From NCBI RefSeq assembly GCF_016917755.1, contig NZ_CP070326.1, positions 5,456,001 through 5,520,000 on the forward strand: a stretch of 64,000 nucleotides of DNA, written 5' to 3'. Positions within the stretch are counted from its first letter, which is position 1. Every line of letters begins with the position of its first letter. This DNA is from Streptomyces noursei. GTDB taxonomy: Bacteria; Actinomycetota; Actinomycetes; Streptomycetales; Streptomycetaceae. The position numbers were made by a program, and so were the translations under genes. Below are positions 25,948 to 33,315 of this stretch, in pieces. The notes beneath the pieces are model-generated. The model saw only the letters and a program-made list of their open reading frames with translations. It did not search any database and was not told the origin of the DNA.

Positions 25948-26403
25948 ATGAAGAAAATGATGGCGGCCGCGACGATCGCGGCATCGCTCGTCGGAATCTC
26001 GGCCGCGGCGGCTCCAGAGGCCCTGGCGGACGGCAACCGCCACGGCACCAGCACCGTCAACGGCAACGGCGCCAAGTCGGTGTACGGCAACTCCCGGACG
26101 CACGGGAAGCTCAGCACCCAGCTCGGACTGGTCCAGGGCAGCCTGAACGACCTGTGCATCGGTCTGCCGGCCAAGGGGAACTTCGGCTCGCTGGTCGGGT
26201 TCATCCCGGTCACGGTGCAGGACATCAACGTGCTGTCGTCGCCGCAGAACCAGCAGTGCACCGAGAACTCCACCCAGGCCAAGGGCGACGAGGCGCTGTC
26301 CCACCTCGTGGACGACATCCCGATCTTCTCGGGCAACGGCGTGGGCAACGGTGCCAAGCACTACGGCAAGCACCACGACAAGCACCACGGCAAGCGTCGC
26401 TGA
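25948..26403 (+). CDS. rdl: Rodlin 3 with His/Lys-rich tail
   Basis: A 151-aa rodlin with signal peptide MKKMMAAATIAASLVGISAA to EALAD and the same family blocks (GNSRTHGKLSTQLGLVQGSL, LCIGLPAKGNFGSLVGF, PVTVQDINVLSSPQNQQC). It extends past the usual rodlin end with GAKHYGKHHDKHHGKRR, a basic His-rich tail absent from the other two copies. Such a tail could bind metal or anionic surface polymers; that is inference. ATG 25948 after GAAGGG. Confidence 0.9.
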   Translation: MKKMMAAATIAASLVGISAAAAPEALADGNRHGTSTVNGNGAKSVYGNSRTHGKLSTQLGLVQGSLNDLCIGLPAKGNFGSLVGFIPVTVQDINVLSSPQNQQCTENSTQAKGDEALSHLVDDIPIFSGNGVGNGAKHYGKHHDKHHGKRR

Positions 26404-26544
26404 CGGCCTCGGCTTCGGCCGGGCCACCGTTTGTGACACCGGGCGGTCGGCGGGCGTGTGCGCCGCCGGCCGCCCGGTCGTGTGTGCACCACGGGGGTGC
26501 GGGCGGGGCGCCCGTACGTGAGCTGCGGAGTGAGGAGAGGGGAA

Positions 26545-27045
26545 ATGCGACAGGGCCTGAGGATGTGCCTGCTCGTTGCGGCGGCGTCGGGGGTGCTGGG
26601 GGCGGGTGCCGGGCCGGTGTTCGCGGATGCCGGTGCGCAGGGCGGCGTCGCGGACGCGCCGGGCGTGCTGTCCGGGAACGCGGTCCGGATGGAGGTGAAC
26701 GCGCCGGCCGATGTGTGCGGCAACTCGGTGCTCGTGGTGGGGCTGTTGAGCCCGGCAAAGGGGAACCGGTGCGGGACCGGCGCGGCGCCCGGGCCGGTGC
26801 TGCGGCAGGCGCCGGCGGGCGGGCCGCGGCCGGCGGGGCACCGGGGGCGACCGGTGCGGCGGTCGGTGCCGCGCGGTGACCACGACCGCCGGGTGGGTGC
26901 GGTGGCGCGGGCCGGGAAGTCGGCGGGGGAGGCGCTGCTGGCGTCCACCGGGACGGAGCGGCTGGGGCTGGTGGCCGGAGCCGGTGGCGGGCTGCTGGCC
27001 GCCGGGGCGGTGCTGCTGCGCCGGGCCCGTAGGCGCCGGGGCTGA
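26545..27045 (+). CDS. chp: Single-domain chaplin with LASTG sortase signal
   Basis: A 166-aa protein: signal peptide (1-28), one divergent chaplin domain (residues ~38-77, Cys58 and Cys76, LSGNAVRMEVNAPADVCGN to KGNRC), a Pro/Arg/Gly-rich spacer, then LASTG (132-136), a hydrophobic helix and RRARRRRG. That C-terminus is a class-E sortase (LAxTG) cell-wall anchor. Long chaplins ChpA-C normally carry two chaplin domains before this signal; here there is one. ATG 26545 after GAGGAGAGGGG. It should anchor the chaplin fibril layer to peptidoglycan. Confidence 0.9.
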   Translation: MRQGLRMCLLVAAASGVLGAGAGPVFADAGAQGGVADAPGVLSGNAVRMEVNAPADVCGNSVLVVGLLSPAKGNRCGTGAAPGPVLRQAPAGGPRPAGHRGRPVRRSVPRGDHDRRVGAVARAGKSAGEALLASTGTERLGLVAGAGGGLLAAGAVLLRRARRRRG

Positions 27046-27367
27046 GCCGGGCGGCGTCCGAGGGGCTCGGCGGCCGGCCGAGCGGGTGCGGCGGGCCGCT
27101 CGACCGGGGCCGCCCGGTCGGGGCGGCGCCCGGGGCGCCGGACGTCCCGACCGCGGCCGTCGTACCGCTGGTGTCGGGCGGCGCTGCGGCTGGAAGTCGC
27201 CCGGGGTACGACGGATCGTGCGGATCAACGCGCGATGGCGACGCCCGGCACGGGAAGGATCGTTCTTTCGCTCGTTGGAGGGATGCGTCTTAACCGGATG
27301 TTTGGGGAAGAATCGGGTGAAAGGCAATAAAAGGTATTAACGGCAATTAATCGAGGGGGAATGGGGC
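27046..27367. other. 322-bp intergenic region before nitrilase gene
   Basis: The first ~200 bp are very GC-rich with no gene apparent. The last ~70 bp turn AT-rich (GGCAATAAAAGGTATTAACGG, CAATTAATCG), consistent with a promoter for the gene at 27368; GAGGGGG is its ribosome site. Confidence 0.5.
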
Positions 27368-28213
27368 ATGCTTATCGCGCTGGCGCAGACGGACTGCGTG
27401 CTGGGGGACGTGCCGGAGAACCTGCGGGTCGCACGGGAGCAGATCGAGCAGGCGGCGGCACAGGGGGCGGATCTCGTCGTCTTTCCCGAACTCAGCCTGC
27501 ACGGCTACCACTTGGGGGCGCTCAAGCGGGACGAGTCCGTCGCGGCGGCCGATCCGCGGCTGCGGGAGCTGAGCACCCTGGGGCCGGCCGTGCTGGTCGG
27601 GTTCCACGAGCACACCAGTCTGCGGGCGTACAACACGTCCGCGTATTACGTGGACGGTGCGCTGGCGCATGCGCACCGCAAGCTCTACCTGCCGAACTAT
27701 CTGGCCTGGGAGGAGCGCAAGCACGTCAGTCCGGGGCAGTCGCTGCGCGCCTACGAGCTGGCGAAGTCCGAGAACGGGGGGCGGGCGGCGACGTTGGTGT
27801 GCAACGACGCCTGGCAGCCCGTGCTGCCGTGGCTGGCGGTGCAGGACGGGGCCGAGGTGCTGTTCGTGCCGACCAACAGCGCGGCGAGCCTGGACCCGGA
27901 GGCGATGGACACCGGGCTGTACTGGGACACGCTGCTGTCCTACACGGCGCGGATGCTCCAGTGCTGGGTGGTCTTCGTCAACCGGGTCGGCAACGAGCAC
28001 GGGGCGTCGTTCTGGGGCGGCTCGCGGGTGGTGGACCCGCGGGGGGCGGTGGTGGCCCAGGCGCCCAAGTGGGAGCCCTCGCTGGTCACGGTGGAGATCG
28101 ATCCGTCCGAGGCGCGGCGGCAGCGGCGGGCGGTGCCGCTGGTCGCGGAGGCCCGGCTGGGGCTGATCGACCGCGAGGTGCGGCGGTTGATCGACGAGGG
28201 CGGCGACCACTGA
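27368..28213 (+). CDS. Carbon-nitrogen hydrolase (nitrilase superfamily)
   Basis: A 281-aa amidase/nitrilase-fold enzyme with the Glu-Lys-Cys triad: FPELSLHGY (Glu41), AHRKLYLP (Lys105) and LVCNDAWQP (Cys145). It hydrolyses a small amide or nitrile (omega-amidase, N-carbamoyl-amine or similar); the exact substrate cannot be read. ATG 27368 behind GAGGGGGAATGGGGC. It stands alone, convergent with tatA. Confidence 0.85.
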   Translation: MLIALAQTDCVLGDVPENLRVAREQIEQAAAQGADLVVFPELSLHGYHLGALKRDESVAAADPRLRELSTLGPAVLVGFHEHTSLRAYNTSAYYVDGALAHAHRKLYLPNYLAWEERKHVSPGQSLRAYELAKSENGGRAATLVCNDAWQPVLPWLAVQDGAEVLFVPTNSAASLDPEAMDTGLYWDTLLSYTARMLQCWVVFVNRVGNEHGASFWGGSRVVDPRGAVVAQAPKWEPSLVTVEIDPSEARRQRRAVPLVAEARLGLIDREVRRLIDEGGDH

Positions 28214-28228
28214 CCGCACCGGGCCGGG

Positions 28229-28426
28229 TCAGCGGCCGGCGGGCTGCTCCGCGCCGGTGGACTCGGTGGCGCGCTCGTCCTTGAGGGCCTTGGCCTCCGA
28301 CTTCAGGATCCGCATGGAGCGGCCCAGGCCGCGCGCCATGTCGGGGAGCTTCTTGGATCCGAAGACCAGCACGAGGACGGCCACGATCAGGATCAGGTGC
28401 CAGGGCTCCAGGGCGTTGCGCAGCAT
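28229..28426 (-). CDS. tatA: Twin-arginine translocase subunit TatA
   Basis: A 65-aa TatA/E protein: one transmembrane helix (WHLILIVAVLVLVFGSKKLP, with the FGxxKLP hinge), then the amphipathic helix DMARGLGRSMRILKSEAKAL and a charged tail. It forms the pore of the Tat system that exports folded proteins. tatC is not adjacent, so this is a lone copy, possibly one of several. Confidence 0.9.
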   Translation of the reverse strand: MLRNALEPWHLILIVAVLVLVFGSKKLPDMARGLGRSMRILKSEAKALKDERATESTGAEQPAGR

Positions 28427-28534
28427 GGGGTCTCGATTTCGTCGGGGTGCCTGCGGAGGTCCGTCCAGTATGACCCGAACGGCCCGGCCGCCCGGTCCAG
28501 GGGACGTACCCGGGACGGGCGGCCGGGTCGGGGG

Positions 28535-28840
28535 TCACCAGCTGGACTTGGTGACCCCCGGCAGGTGGCCCTTGTGCGCCTGCTCGCGGAGGTTGATCCG
28601 GGAGAGGCCGAAGGCGCCGAGGTAGCCGCGCGGGCGGCCGTCGATGCTGTCGCGGTTGCGGACGCGGGTGGCGCTGGCGTCCCGTGGCTGGCGGGAGAGC
28701 TCCCGGCGGGCCGCGCCGCGCTCCTCGTCGGAGGTGCGCGGGTTGCGGATCACGGCCTTCAGGAGGGCTCGGCGGGCGGCGTAGCGGGCCACCGTGGCGC
28801 GCCGCCGCTCGTTCTTGGCGATCTTGCTCTTCTTGGCCAT
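28535..28840 (-). CDS. rpsN: 30S ribosomal protein S14, zinc-free type
   Basis: A 101-aa long-form S14 (MAKKSKIAKNERRRATVARY to GLSRINLREQAHKGHLPG). It has no cysteines, so it lacks the zinc knuckle of the short C+ form. This version replaces the zinc-binding S14 during zinc starvation. The start codon overlaps the rpmB stop at base 28840. Part of the divergent zinc-sparing ribosomal operon. Confidence 0.95.
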   Translation of the reverse strand: MAKKSKIAKNERRRATVARYAARRALLKAVIRNPRTSDEERGAARRELSRQPRDASATRVRNRDSIDGRPRGYLGAFGLSRINLREQAHKGHLPGVTKSSW

Positions 28841-29076
28841 CAGACCTTTCCTCCTCGGGCGCGGATGCGGGCGACGGCGGCTTCGATGCCGATCGTGTCG
28901 ACGGTCTTGATCCCCTTGGCGCTCAGGGTCAGCCGGACGTGCCTCCCCTCGCTCTCCAGCCAGTAGCGCTTGCGCTGGATGTTCGGGTCGAAGCGTCGGG
29001 AGGTGCGGCGGTGCGAGTGGGAGACGGTCTTGCCGAAGCCCGGCGTGCGGCCGGTCAGCTGGCAGTGGGCGGACAT
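28840..29076 (-). CDS. rpmB: 50S ribosomal protein L28, zinc-free type
   Basis: A 78-aa L28 (CQLTGRTPGFGKTVSHSHRR to IRARGGKV) with a single Cys at the N-terminus and none of the paired CxxC motifs of the zinc form. ATG 29076 after GGAGGGACC. It overlaps rpsN by one base, so translation is coupled. Expressed leftward from the region holding the Zur-like box. Confidence 0.95.
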   Translation of the reverse strand: MSAHCQLTGRTPGFGKTVSHSHRRTSRRFDPNIQRKRYWLESEGRHVRLTLSAKGIKTVDTIGIEAAVARIRARGGKV

Positions 29077-29118
29077 GGTGCGGTCCCTCCGGCGGTGGTC
29101 GAGCCCTCCAAGGGCTTA

Positions 29119-29146
29119 TTGAAAATGGAAACCATTTGCGTATACT
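29119..29146 (+). promoter_or_regulatory. rpmG promoter with Zur-like operator
   Basis: TTGAAA (29119-29124) and TATACT (29141-29146) are spaced by 16 bp. Between and overlapping them is the palindrome AAATGG-aaa-CCATTT (29123-29137), which resembles actinobacterial Zur boxes (TGAAAATG-type half sites). The divergent rpmB/rpsN and rpmG genes are classical Zur targets. The rpmG ATG is only 7 bp after the -10, so the transcript would be nearly leaderless. Confidence 0.7.
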
Positions 29147-29152
29147 ACCGGT

Positions 29153-29317
29153 ATGGCTCGCAACGAACTCCGCCCGGTCATCAAGCTCCGGTCCACCGCC
29201 GGCACCGGGTTCACCTACGTCACCCGCAAGAACCGCCGTAACGACCCCGACCGCCTGGAACTGCGCAAGTACGACCCGGTCGCCAGTCGGCACGTCACCT
29301 TCCGAGAGGAGCGCTGA
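29153..29317 (+). CDS. rpmG: 50S ribosomal protein L33, zinc-free type
   Basis: A 54-aa L33 (MARNELRPVIKLRSTAGTGF to KYDPVASRHVTFREER) without cysteines. It is too close to its -10 element for a ribosome site, so probably read from a leaderless mRNA. First gene of the rightward zinc-starvation operon. Confidence 0.95.
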   Translation: MARNELRPVIKLRSTAGTGFTYVTRKNRRNDPDRLELRKYDPVASRHVTFREER

Positions 29318-29322
29318 GCCCG

Positions 29323-29577
29323 ATGAAGCCCGGAATCCACCCCGCCTACGGGCCGGTCGTCTTCCGCGACCGGGCCGGCGACTTCGCCTTCCTGACCCGC
29401 TCGACCATGACCAGCGACAAGACGGTGGAATGGGAGGACGGGAACACCTATCCCGTCGTCGACGTCGAGATCTCCTCGGCGAGCCACCCCTTCTACACGG
29501 GCACCGCCCGGGTGCTGGACACCGCCGGCCGGGTCGAGCGGTTCGAGCGCCGCTACGGCAGGCGCGGGGCCCGCTGA
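29323..29577 (+). CDS. rpmE2: 50S ribosomal protein L31 type B
   Basis: An 84-aa L31B (MKPGIHPAYGPVVFRDRAGD to RVERFERRYGRRG) lacking the CxxC of zinc-binding L31. It lies 5 bp after rpmG and its stop overlaps the next start (TGATG). It replaces zinc L31 when zinc is scarce, releasing stored zinc. Confidence 0.95.
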   Translation: MKPGIHPAYGPVVFRDRAGDFAFLTRSTMTSDKTVEWEDGNTYPVVDVEISSASHPFYTGTARVLDTAGRVERFERRYGRRGAR

Positions 29578-30725
29578 TGCAGCGGCTGAGCGTCGTGCTG
29601 GTGGGCGGGCTGCACGCGGACGCCCGGCGGACCACCGTCGAGCGGCTGCTGGAGACCGTCCCCGGCAGCGTCGCCCTCCACCACGACCTGGCCTCCGCGG
29701 CCGACGGCACGGTGCGGCGCACCGTCCGCGACGCCGGTGGCACGCTGGACACCGGCGAGGCGCCGCTGGTCAACGACTGCGCCTGTTGCGCACTGCGCGA
29801 GGACCTGGTGCCCGAGCTGGCGCGGCTGGCCGCGGGACGGACCTGCCGGCTGGCGATCGTCGAGCTGTGGGACTCGGTCGAGCCGAAGGCGATGGCCGAG
29901 GTGGTCGCCTCGCACGGGGGTGACCACCTGGAGCTGACCGGTGTGATCACCGCGGTCGACCCGGCGCTCCTGCTGCCCTACCTCGGCTGCGGCGACGACC
30001 TGGCCGAGGCGGGGCTGGCGGCCGCCGCCTCCGACCAGCGGACGGTCGCCGACACCTGGGCACGGCAGCTGGAGTACGCGCCGGTGCTGGCGCTGGCCAC
30101 GGGGGAGGAGCCCGCCGACGACGCCGACCACGCGCTGCTGGCGCAGCTGCACCCGATGGCCCGTCAGGTGGCCGTGGAATCGGACGAGTTGGCCGCCGCC
30201 GCGCTGGCCGGCTTCGACGTGGCGGCCGCCGCGGGCCGGCAGCACCCGGCGTGCGCGCTGCTGCCGCAGGAGGCCGAGGCGGCCGGCGTGGCCACGCTCG
30301 TCTGGCGCGGCGCCCGGCCCTTCCACCCCGAGCGGCTGTACGCGGCGCTGGAGGACCTCTCGTGCGCGGCGGCGCGCAGCCGGGGCCGGTTCTGGCTGGC
30401 CGACCGGCCGGACACGCTGCTGTCCTGGGACGCCGCGGGCGGCGCACTGTGCGTGGAGAACGCCGGGCCGTGGCTGGCCGCGCTGCCGGACGCCGCCTGG
30501 GAGATGGTGCCGCCCCTGCGCCGGGCCGCCGCCGCGCTGGACTGGCACCCCGAACACGGCGACCGGGGCCAGCACCTGGTCTTCACCTCGCCGGGCCTGG
30601 ACCGCGACGGGCTGCGCGCCCTGTTGGAGTCCTGCCTGCTCACCGACGCCGAGTACGCGGGCGGTCCGACGGCCTGGAAGGGCCTGCTGCCGGCCTTCGA
30701 CGAACTGCTCGACCCGGTGTCGTGA
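29577..30725 (+). CDS. COG0523/CobW-like zinc metallochaperone with degenerate P-loop
   Basis: A 382-aa CobW-C-domain protein. The CxCC metal site is present (NDCACCALRED, Cys68, 70, 71) and the C-terminal CobW domain is clear (WRGARPFHPERLYAALEDL to FTSPGLDRDGLRALLESC). The N-terminal Walker A that should read GxxxxGKT is GGLHADARRTT: the Lys is missing. COG0523 GTPases deliver zinc to client proteins during starvation; this copy may bind GTP poorly or not hydrolyse it. Its position among zinc-free ribosomal genes and its start overlap with rpmE2 support the zinc role. Confidence 0.85.
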   Translation: MQRLSVVLVGGLHADARRTTVERLLETVPGSVALHHDLASAADGTVRRTVRDAGGTLDTGEAPLVNDCACCALREDLVPELARLAAGRTCRLAIVELWDSVEPKAMAEVVASHGGDHLELTGVITAVDPALLLPYLGCGDDLAEAGLAAAASDQRTVADTWARQLEYAPVLALATGEEPADDADHALLAQLHPMARQVAVESDELAAAALAGFDVAAAAGRQHPACALLPQEAEAAGVATLVWRGARPFHPERLYAALEDLSCAAARSRGRFWLADRPDTLLSWDAAGGALCVENAGPWLAALPDAAWEMVPPLRRAAAALDWHPEHGDRGQHLVFTSPGLDRDGLRALLESCLLTDAEYAGGPTAWKGLLPAFDELLDPVS

Positions 30726-30837
30726 CGCCGCGCCGCACGCCGGTGCCGTGATCCGCGGTCCGTACCGCTCACCGCCGCGAACCGGCCGTTTCTCCGCCCG
30801 GAACCGGACCCTCCGCCCCCAGTAAGGAACCTCTGTC

Positions 30838-31074
30838 ATGCCCCGACGGAACGACGCGCGGCGTAAGGCCGCCCCCCGCCCCAACCCGCTGGACGCGGCG
30901 GGCATCACATACATCGACTACAAGGACACCGATCTGCTGCGGAAGTTCCTCTCGGACCGCGGCAAGATCCGCAGCCGCCGGGTCACCCGGGTCACCGCCC
31001 AGCAGCAGCGGCAGCTGGCCCGTGCGATCAAGAACGCCCGGGAGATGGCGCTGCTGCCGTACGCCGCGCGGTGA
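30838..31074 (+). CDS. rpsR: 30S ribosomal protein S18, alternative (zinc-independent) copy
   Basis: A 78-aa S18 (NPLDAAGITYIDYKDTDLLR, KFLSDRGKIRSRRVTRVTAQ, QQRQLARAIKNAREMALLPY). It has no cysteines. ATG 30838 after GTAAGGAACC. Last gene of the zinc-starvation operon; the main S18 gene should be elsewhere with rpsF/ssb/rplI. Confidence 0.95.
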   Translation: MPRRNDARRKAAPRPNPLDAAGITYIDYKDTDLLRKFLSDRGKIRSRRVTRVTAQQQRQLARAIKNAREMALLPYAAR

Positions 31075-31119
31075 CGACGCCGCGCGAGCGGGCCCCGGTC
31101 GCGACCGCATCCGCGACCA

Positions 31120-31163
31120 GTAGGAGATTCCCTACGTTTGACGAGTAGGGAATCTCCTACGTA
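31120..31163 (+). promoter_or_regulatory. Operator/promoter of the ArsR-SRPBCC pair
   Basis: Two 16-bp arms form a perfect inverted repeat: GTAGGAGATTCCCTAC (31120-31135) and GTAGGGAATCTCCTAC (31145-31160). TTGACG (31138-31143) lies in the gap and TACGTA (31158-31163) is near the -10 position. The GTG start follows 11 bp later, so the ArsR regulator probably represses itself here by covering the promoter, and its mRNA is leaderless. Confidence 0.75.
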
Positions 31164-31173
31164 TTTTGGGGGT

Positions 31174-31545
31174 GTGAACGCCACTCCTGTACCGCCGCGC
31201 ACCGCCCTGTCCGCACCGGACCAGGACCGGGTCTTCGCGGCGCTCGCCAACGCCACCCGGCGCGAGGTGCTCCGCCTGCTGCGGGACGACGGGCCGCAGC
31301 CCGTGCAGCGGCTGGCCGACCACTTCGCGATGAGCCGGCCGAGCCTGTCCGAGCATCTGAAGGTGCTGCGCCAGGCCGGTCTGGTGAGCGAGCAGCGGGC
31401 CGGTCGGCAGCGGATCTACCGCCTGGAGGCGGCCCCGCTCAGCGAGGTGCAGGACTGGCTCGGACCCTACGAGCGGTTCTGGCGCGCGAAGCTCGCGAGC
31501 CTGGGCGCACTGCTCGACCGCATCCCCCACGAAGAGGCGCAATGA
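31174..31545 (+). CDS. ArsR-family regulator
   Basis: A 123-aa winged-helix regulator (DQDRVFAALANATRREVLRL, HFAMSRPSLSEHLKVLRQAG, GRQRIYRLEAAPL). No metal-binding Cys motif of SmtB/ArsR is present, and this subtype commonly pairs with an AHSA1/SRPBCC gene, as here. The start is GTG 31174 downstream of the palindromic promoter; the same frame is open to 31138 but that lies inside the promoter. It overlaps the next gene by 4 bp (ATGA). Confidence 0.9.
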   Translation: MNATPVPPRTALSAPDQDRVFAALANATRREVLRLLRDDGPQPVQRLADHFAMSRPSLSEHLKVLRQAGLVSEQRAGRQRIYRLEAAPLSEVQDWLGPYERFWRAKLASLGALLDRIPHEEAQ

Positions 31546-32024
31546 ACACCGACGACTTCCCGGCGCTCGACGACGACCCGGCGGACGCGACGACGATCCG
31601 CCTCGACCACTTCCTGCCGCATCCCCCGGCCAGGGTCTGGCGGGCGCTGACCGAGCCGGAACTGATCGCCCAGTGGATGATGCCCGGCGACTTCCGGCTG
31701 GAGGTCGGCCACCGCTACGAGATGCGGACGCTGCCCCGGCCGAACAGCAACTTCTCCGGCACGGTCGTCGCCGAGGTCGTCGACTTCGAGGCGGAGCGGA
31801 GGCTGCGGCTGCGCTGGCAGGATGCCGACGAGGGCCAGGGCAACCGCGCCGACTGGACCATCACCTGGATCCTGGAACCCGAAGGGCGCGGCACGCGTCT
31901 CTTCCTCGTCCACGAGGGCTTCGACCCGGACGACCCGTACCAGGTGCAGGCGCACCGCATCATGGGCGGCGGCTGGCGGTCGATTGTGACGGAACGTTTG
32001 GGGAAGGTGCTCAACAAAATGTGA
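31542..32024 (+). CDS. SRPBCC/AHSA1-domain protein
   Basis: A 160-aa START-like protein (TTIRLDHFLPHPPARVWRAL, EPELIAQWMMPGDFRLEVGH, GGGWRSIVTERLGKVL). These have a hydrophobic pocket and bind small lipophilic ligands; the ligand may also be sensed by the coupled ArsR repressor. Translationally coupled to the regulator by ATGA. No catalytic residues can be named. Confidence 0.85.
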   Translation: MNTDDFPALDDDPADATTIRLDHFLPHPPARVWRALTEPELIAQWMMPGDFRLEVGHRYEMRTLPRPNSNFSGTVVAEVVDFEAERRLRLRWQDADEGQGNRADWTITWILEPEGRGTRLFLVHEGFDPDDPYQVQAHRIMGGGWRSIVTERLGKVLNKM

Positions 32025-32045
32025 CCGGCCCGGCACCCCCTGTCG

Positions 32046-32055
32046 TGCACGTGCA
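32046..32055. promoter_or_regulatory. Palindrome shared by DUF397 and XRE promoter regions
   Basis: TGCACGTGCA, a perfect 10-bp palindrome, followed by a second (GCATGC) element. The identical decamer recurs at 33130-33139 upstream of the XRE regulator. Candidate operator for that regulator. Confidence 0.5.
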
Positions 32056-32141
32056 TCTGCGCATGCACCCGCATGTGAACGCAGCTATGATCCCGGGCAG
32101 TTGACACCGTTTATCACCGCGTTCACCACCGGGAGAGCCCT

Positions 32142-32381
32142 GTGCCCCACGCATACAACGGCATGGCCGCAACGGATCTCCGTGATGTGACATGGCAGAA
32201 GAGCCGGCACAGCAATTCCCAGGGGTCCTGCGTGGAGTTCGCGAAGCTGCCCGGCGGTGACATCGCGGTCCGCAACTCCCGTTTCCCGGACGGCCCGGCG
32301 CTGGTCTACACGCCGGCCGAGGTCGAGGCGATGCTGCTGGGCGTCAAGGACGGGGAGTTCGACCACCTGGTGCGCGACTGA
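32142..32381 (+). CDS. DUF397 protein
   Basis: A 79-aa DUF397 protein: DVTWQKSRHSNSQGSCVEFA (the hallmark W-x-KS-x-S-x4-G-x-CVE), GGDIAVRNSRFPDGPALVYT. In Streptomyces these small proteins act with an Scr1-type XRE regulator and often an anti-sigma-like ATPase (the abaA, whiJ and related systems). GTG 32142 after GGGAGAGCCC. It probably modulates the XRE protein encoded 0.9 kb downstream. Confidence 0.9.
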   Translation: MPHAYNGMAATDLRDVTWQKSRHSNSQGSCVEFAKLPGGDIAVRNSRFPDGPALVYTPAEVEAMLLGVKDGEFDHLVRD

Positions 32382-32491
32382 GCGCACCGCGGCCCCGGGC
32401 TCCGGCCCGGCGGGCCCGCAGACGAAAGAACGGGCGCCCGCGAAGAGCGGGCGCCCGGCGCAGGGGGCGGGTGGCCACGACGGGCGGGCCG

Positions 32492-33001
32492 TCACGGCAG
32501 CCGGAAGAGGGCCCACACGATCTTGCCGTGCCGGCCACCGGGCAGCCGGTGCCAGCCCCAGCTGTCGCTGAAGGACTCCACCAGATAGAGCCCGCGGCCC
32601 GATTCGGCGACGGAGTCCGCCTCGCCGGCCTCCGGTGAGGCGTCGCTGGGGTCCCGAACCGCGCAGACCAGGCGGGAGGACCAGCGCATCAGATGGAGTC
32701 GGGCGGGCAGGCAGCCGTCGATGAAGTCCGCGCCGAATTCCGGGTGTTCCGGGGCGGCCAGGACCGCGTGCCGCAGGGCGTTGGTGACGAGTTCGGAGAC
32801 CACCAGGCCGACGCCGTCGAAGAGTTCCTCCAGGCCCCAACCGGTGAGCGTCTCGCGGGTGAACTTCCGGGCGCCGCCGACCGATTCGTAGCGCGGCGGG
32901 AGCGGGCAGGAAACGGATCCGGAGACGGCCAAGGGGTCGACGGGAGGAAAGCCCTGCCATAACGGCTCGAAGTCGAGCATGGTCGAAACCTTGGTCCCCA
33001 T
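32492..33001 (-). CDS. RsbW-like ATP-binding (anti-sigma-type) protein
   Basis: A 169-aa HATPase_c_2 protein. The N box VVSELVTNALRHA and G-box elements DPSDASPEAG and SGRGLYLVESFSDSWGW are readable; an RFRLP-like ending is typical. Streptomyces encodes dozens of such proteins next to XRE/DUF397 genes. ATG 33001 is chosen because AGGAG lies 8 bp upstream; a GTG three codons earlier overlaps that site. It is transcribed divergently from the XRE gene. Confidence 0.85.
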   Translation of the reverse strand: MGTKVSTMLDFEPLWQGFPPVDPLAVSGSVSCPLPPRYESVGGARKFTRETLTGWGLEELFDGVGLVVSELVTNALRHAVLAAPEHPEFGADFIDGCLPARLHLMRWSSRLVCAVRDPSDASPEAGEADSVAESGRGLYLVESFSDSWGWHRLPGGRHGKIVWALFRLP

Positions 33002-33315
33002 GCGAGGCACTCCTGGCGTTCGCGGACGTCATGACCCAGGCCGGTCAGCCGGATCTGGCGGATCTTTCACGAGCGTGCATGCGTGCGATGCCTATGGTTC
33101 CCAATGCGTAGGGCAGATGCAAGGGCAGATGCACGTGCAGCTGACGTGATTGCGTAGGGGTGGACGCAAAAGCGCCGTATTCTTCCTGTGATTTCTTGTG
33201 GAGGGCTTGCGGGGGCCGCACATATCAGTAACCAGATGAGCACTCAACGAAGCCTGAACATGGCAGACTGCGCTTCCACTGTTGGACGGGGTGGGGTCAC
33301 AGGAGGGTCAGAGAG
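33002..33315. promoter_or_regulatory. Divergent regulatory region, HATPase / XRE
   Basis: 314 bp with several related words: GTGCATGCGTGCGATGC (33076 area), two spaced GGGCAGATGCA copies (33111 and 33123 area) and the palindrome TGCACGTGCA (33130-33139) that also occurs before the DUF397 gene. These are likely binding sites of the XRE regulator. TGATTTCTTGTGG near 33188 is less GC-rich, and GGAGGG precedes the XRE start. Confidence 0.5.
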
